A stretch of 5,926 bases of DNA from contig JAZUKH010000063.1 of the NCBI GenBank assembly GCA_045643185.1, positions 1 through 5,926 of the forward strand, given 5' to 3'. Source of the stretch: RGIG464 sp045643185 (GTDB lineage Bacteria; Myxococcota_A; Bradymonadia; UBA4248). The first letter of the stretch is position 1. Each line of letters starts with the position of its first letter. The position numbers and the translations under genes are program-made. Below are positions 5,065 to 5,926 of this stretch, one piece after another. The notes under the pieces are model-generated. The model searched no databases, was not told where the DNA came from, and worked only from the letters and a program-made list of their open reading frames with translations.

Positions 5065-5926
5065 TTAGCGTCTCATCATTTTTTGATTGAGTGCCTTGAG
5101 AGGTTCGGCAAGTGCGCTCTGAACGAGGGCTTCAGCCAGTCCCGCGCCAGGCGCCAACTGAAGTCGGTGCGCAAAGAGGGGTTCCGCGAGATCCGCGATG
5201 TCCTGCGGCGAAACATACATTCTGCCGTGCATGAATGCCCAGCTCTGAAGTGCTGGCACAGCCTGGACGAGCGAACGCGTCGACGCGCCCTGAACACAGC
5301 GGCTGTCTTCACGAAGGTTGCGGATCAGGTCGACGAGGCAATCCATGATGGCGTCATCCACGGCAACCTCGTTACGAATGATGTTACGCGCATCAAGAAT
5401 GTTTTTGACGGTAACGAGCGGCATATCGCACTTGGTGCGCGGGCGTCCCCATGATTTGATGACCTGGAGTTCCGACTCACGGTCGATATGTTTCATCTTG
5501 ATCTTGAACATGAAACGGTCGAGCTGAGCCACGGGCAACGGATAGGTGCCCACCTGGTCAAGCGGGTTCTGCGTCGCAATGACGAAAAAGAGGTCACCGA
5601 GTTTATAGGTCTCGTTGTCGACCGTGACTTGCTTTTCACCCATGGATTCGAGCAACGAAGACTGAACTTTTGGCGACGTACGGTTGATCTCGTCGACGAG
5701 CGCAATGTGGGTAAAGATCGGACCGCGTCTAAAGTGGAACTCGTTGGCATCGGTATCGAAGATCATGACGCCGGTGACATCGCTCGGCAGCAGGTCGGGC
5801 GTAAACTGCATACGTCTGAAGGCATTCAGGCCTTCGCTCACGCTCTCGGACGAGATGCTTTCACCGAGTGCTTTGGCGAGCGTCGTTTTACCCGAGCCCG
5901 GAAAATCTTCAAGCAACACGTGACCA
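5065..5926 (-). CDS. MoxR-family AAA+ ATPase, C-terminal 286 residues, 5' end beyond the window
   Basis: The frame is open to the right edge and begins GHVLLEDFPGSGKTTLAKAL, so perhaps 40-50 N-terminal residues are missing. Numbering from the valine at 5917..5919: Walker A PGSGKTT at 7-13; the family block RMQFTPDLLPSDVTG at 36-50; Walker B IALVDEIN at 72-79; sensor 1 in IATQNP at 114-119; TYPLPVAQLDRF with the arginine-finger region at 125-136; sensor 2 GASTRS at 211-216 in the C-terminal lid. MoxR proteins are cytoplasmic hexameric ATPases that act as chaperone-like activators, commonly with von Willebrand A, DUF58 and TPR partners; the natural partner here may lie outside the window. Oddities: about eight extra residues (near SSESVSEG, 23-30) between Walker A and the RMQFTPD block, and valine in place of the usual glutamate in LPEAQLDRF. 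All ATPase residues I can check are present, so it should be active. The next gene on this strand begins after a 192-bp gap. Confidence 0.93.
   Translation of the reverse strand, partial: GHVLLEDFPGSGKTTLAKALGESISSESVSEGLNAFRRMQFTPDLLPSDVTGVMIFDTDANEFHFRRGPIFTHIALVDEINRTSPKVQSSLLESMGEKQVTVDNETYKLGDLFFVIATQNPLDQVGTYPLPVAQLDRFMFKIKMKHIDRESELQVIKSWGRPRTKCDMPLVTVKNILDARNIIRNEVAVDDAIMDCLVDLIRNLREDSRCVQGASTRSLVQAVPALQSWAFMHGRMYVSPQDIADLAEPLFAHRLQLAPGAGLAEALVQSALAEPLKALNQKMMRR

Overview
The window carries four protein-coding genes, all read from the minus strand, so transcription runs from the right edge towards the left. Two are cut by the window edges. In transcription order they are: a MoxR-type AAA+ ATPase (5' end beyond the right edge, stop at 5065), a secreted TPR-like helical-repeat protein (2848..4872), a secreted MORN-repeat (YwqK-like) protein (344..2848), and the first 60 codons of an AAA-ATPase-like protein (1..180) that runs off the left edge. 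I found no rRNA, tRNA, CRISPR array or transposase.

The organism looks like a diderm (Gram-negative) bacterium of roughly balanced to moderately high GC. Two consecutive genes encode proteins with clear Sec-type signal peptides. Large exported MORN_2/TPR proteins, a MoxR ATPase and an AAA-ATPase-like family member together are the kind of repertoire seen in large-genome lineages once grouped as Deltaproteobacteria (Myxococcota, Bradymonadota and similar). This placement is an inference of low confidence; no phylogenetic marker is present.

Layout. The MoxR gene ends at 5065 and is followed by a 192-bp non-coding gap (4873..5064). This gap is unusually structured: at least three, probably four, inverted repeats lie side by side between 4933 and 5048, including an 18-bp perfect palindrome. 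Next to them is a run of four TCAAA(A)(C)GT motifs immediately upstream of the TPR gene start. The TPR and MORN genes share one base in a TAATG stop/start junction, so they almost certainly form a translationally coupled pair whose products are exported together. A 163-bp gap with no visible intrinsic terminator separates the MORN gene from the last gene. That last gene has its own good Shine-Dalgarno sequence and a plausible extended -10 promoter overlapped by a perfect 12-bp palindrome.

How the genes may work together. MoxR ATPases act as chaperone-like remodelling factors, often beside TPR and von Willebrand A proteins of the cell envelope. Here the neighbour is instead a TPR/MORN pair whose function I cannot name. 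The two exported proteins most likely form a periplasmic or surface scaffold. Whether MoxR serves them is open, because the structured gap may separate two transcription units. The most interesting items are the structured gap, the iterated motif, the three close cysteine pairs in the MORN protein, and the coupled exported TPR/MORN pair itself.
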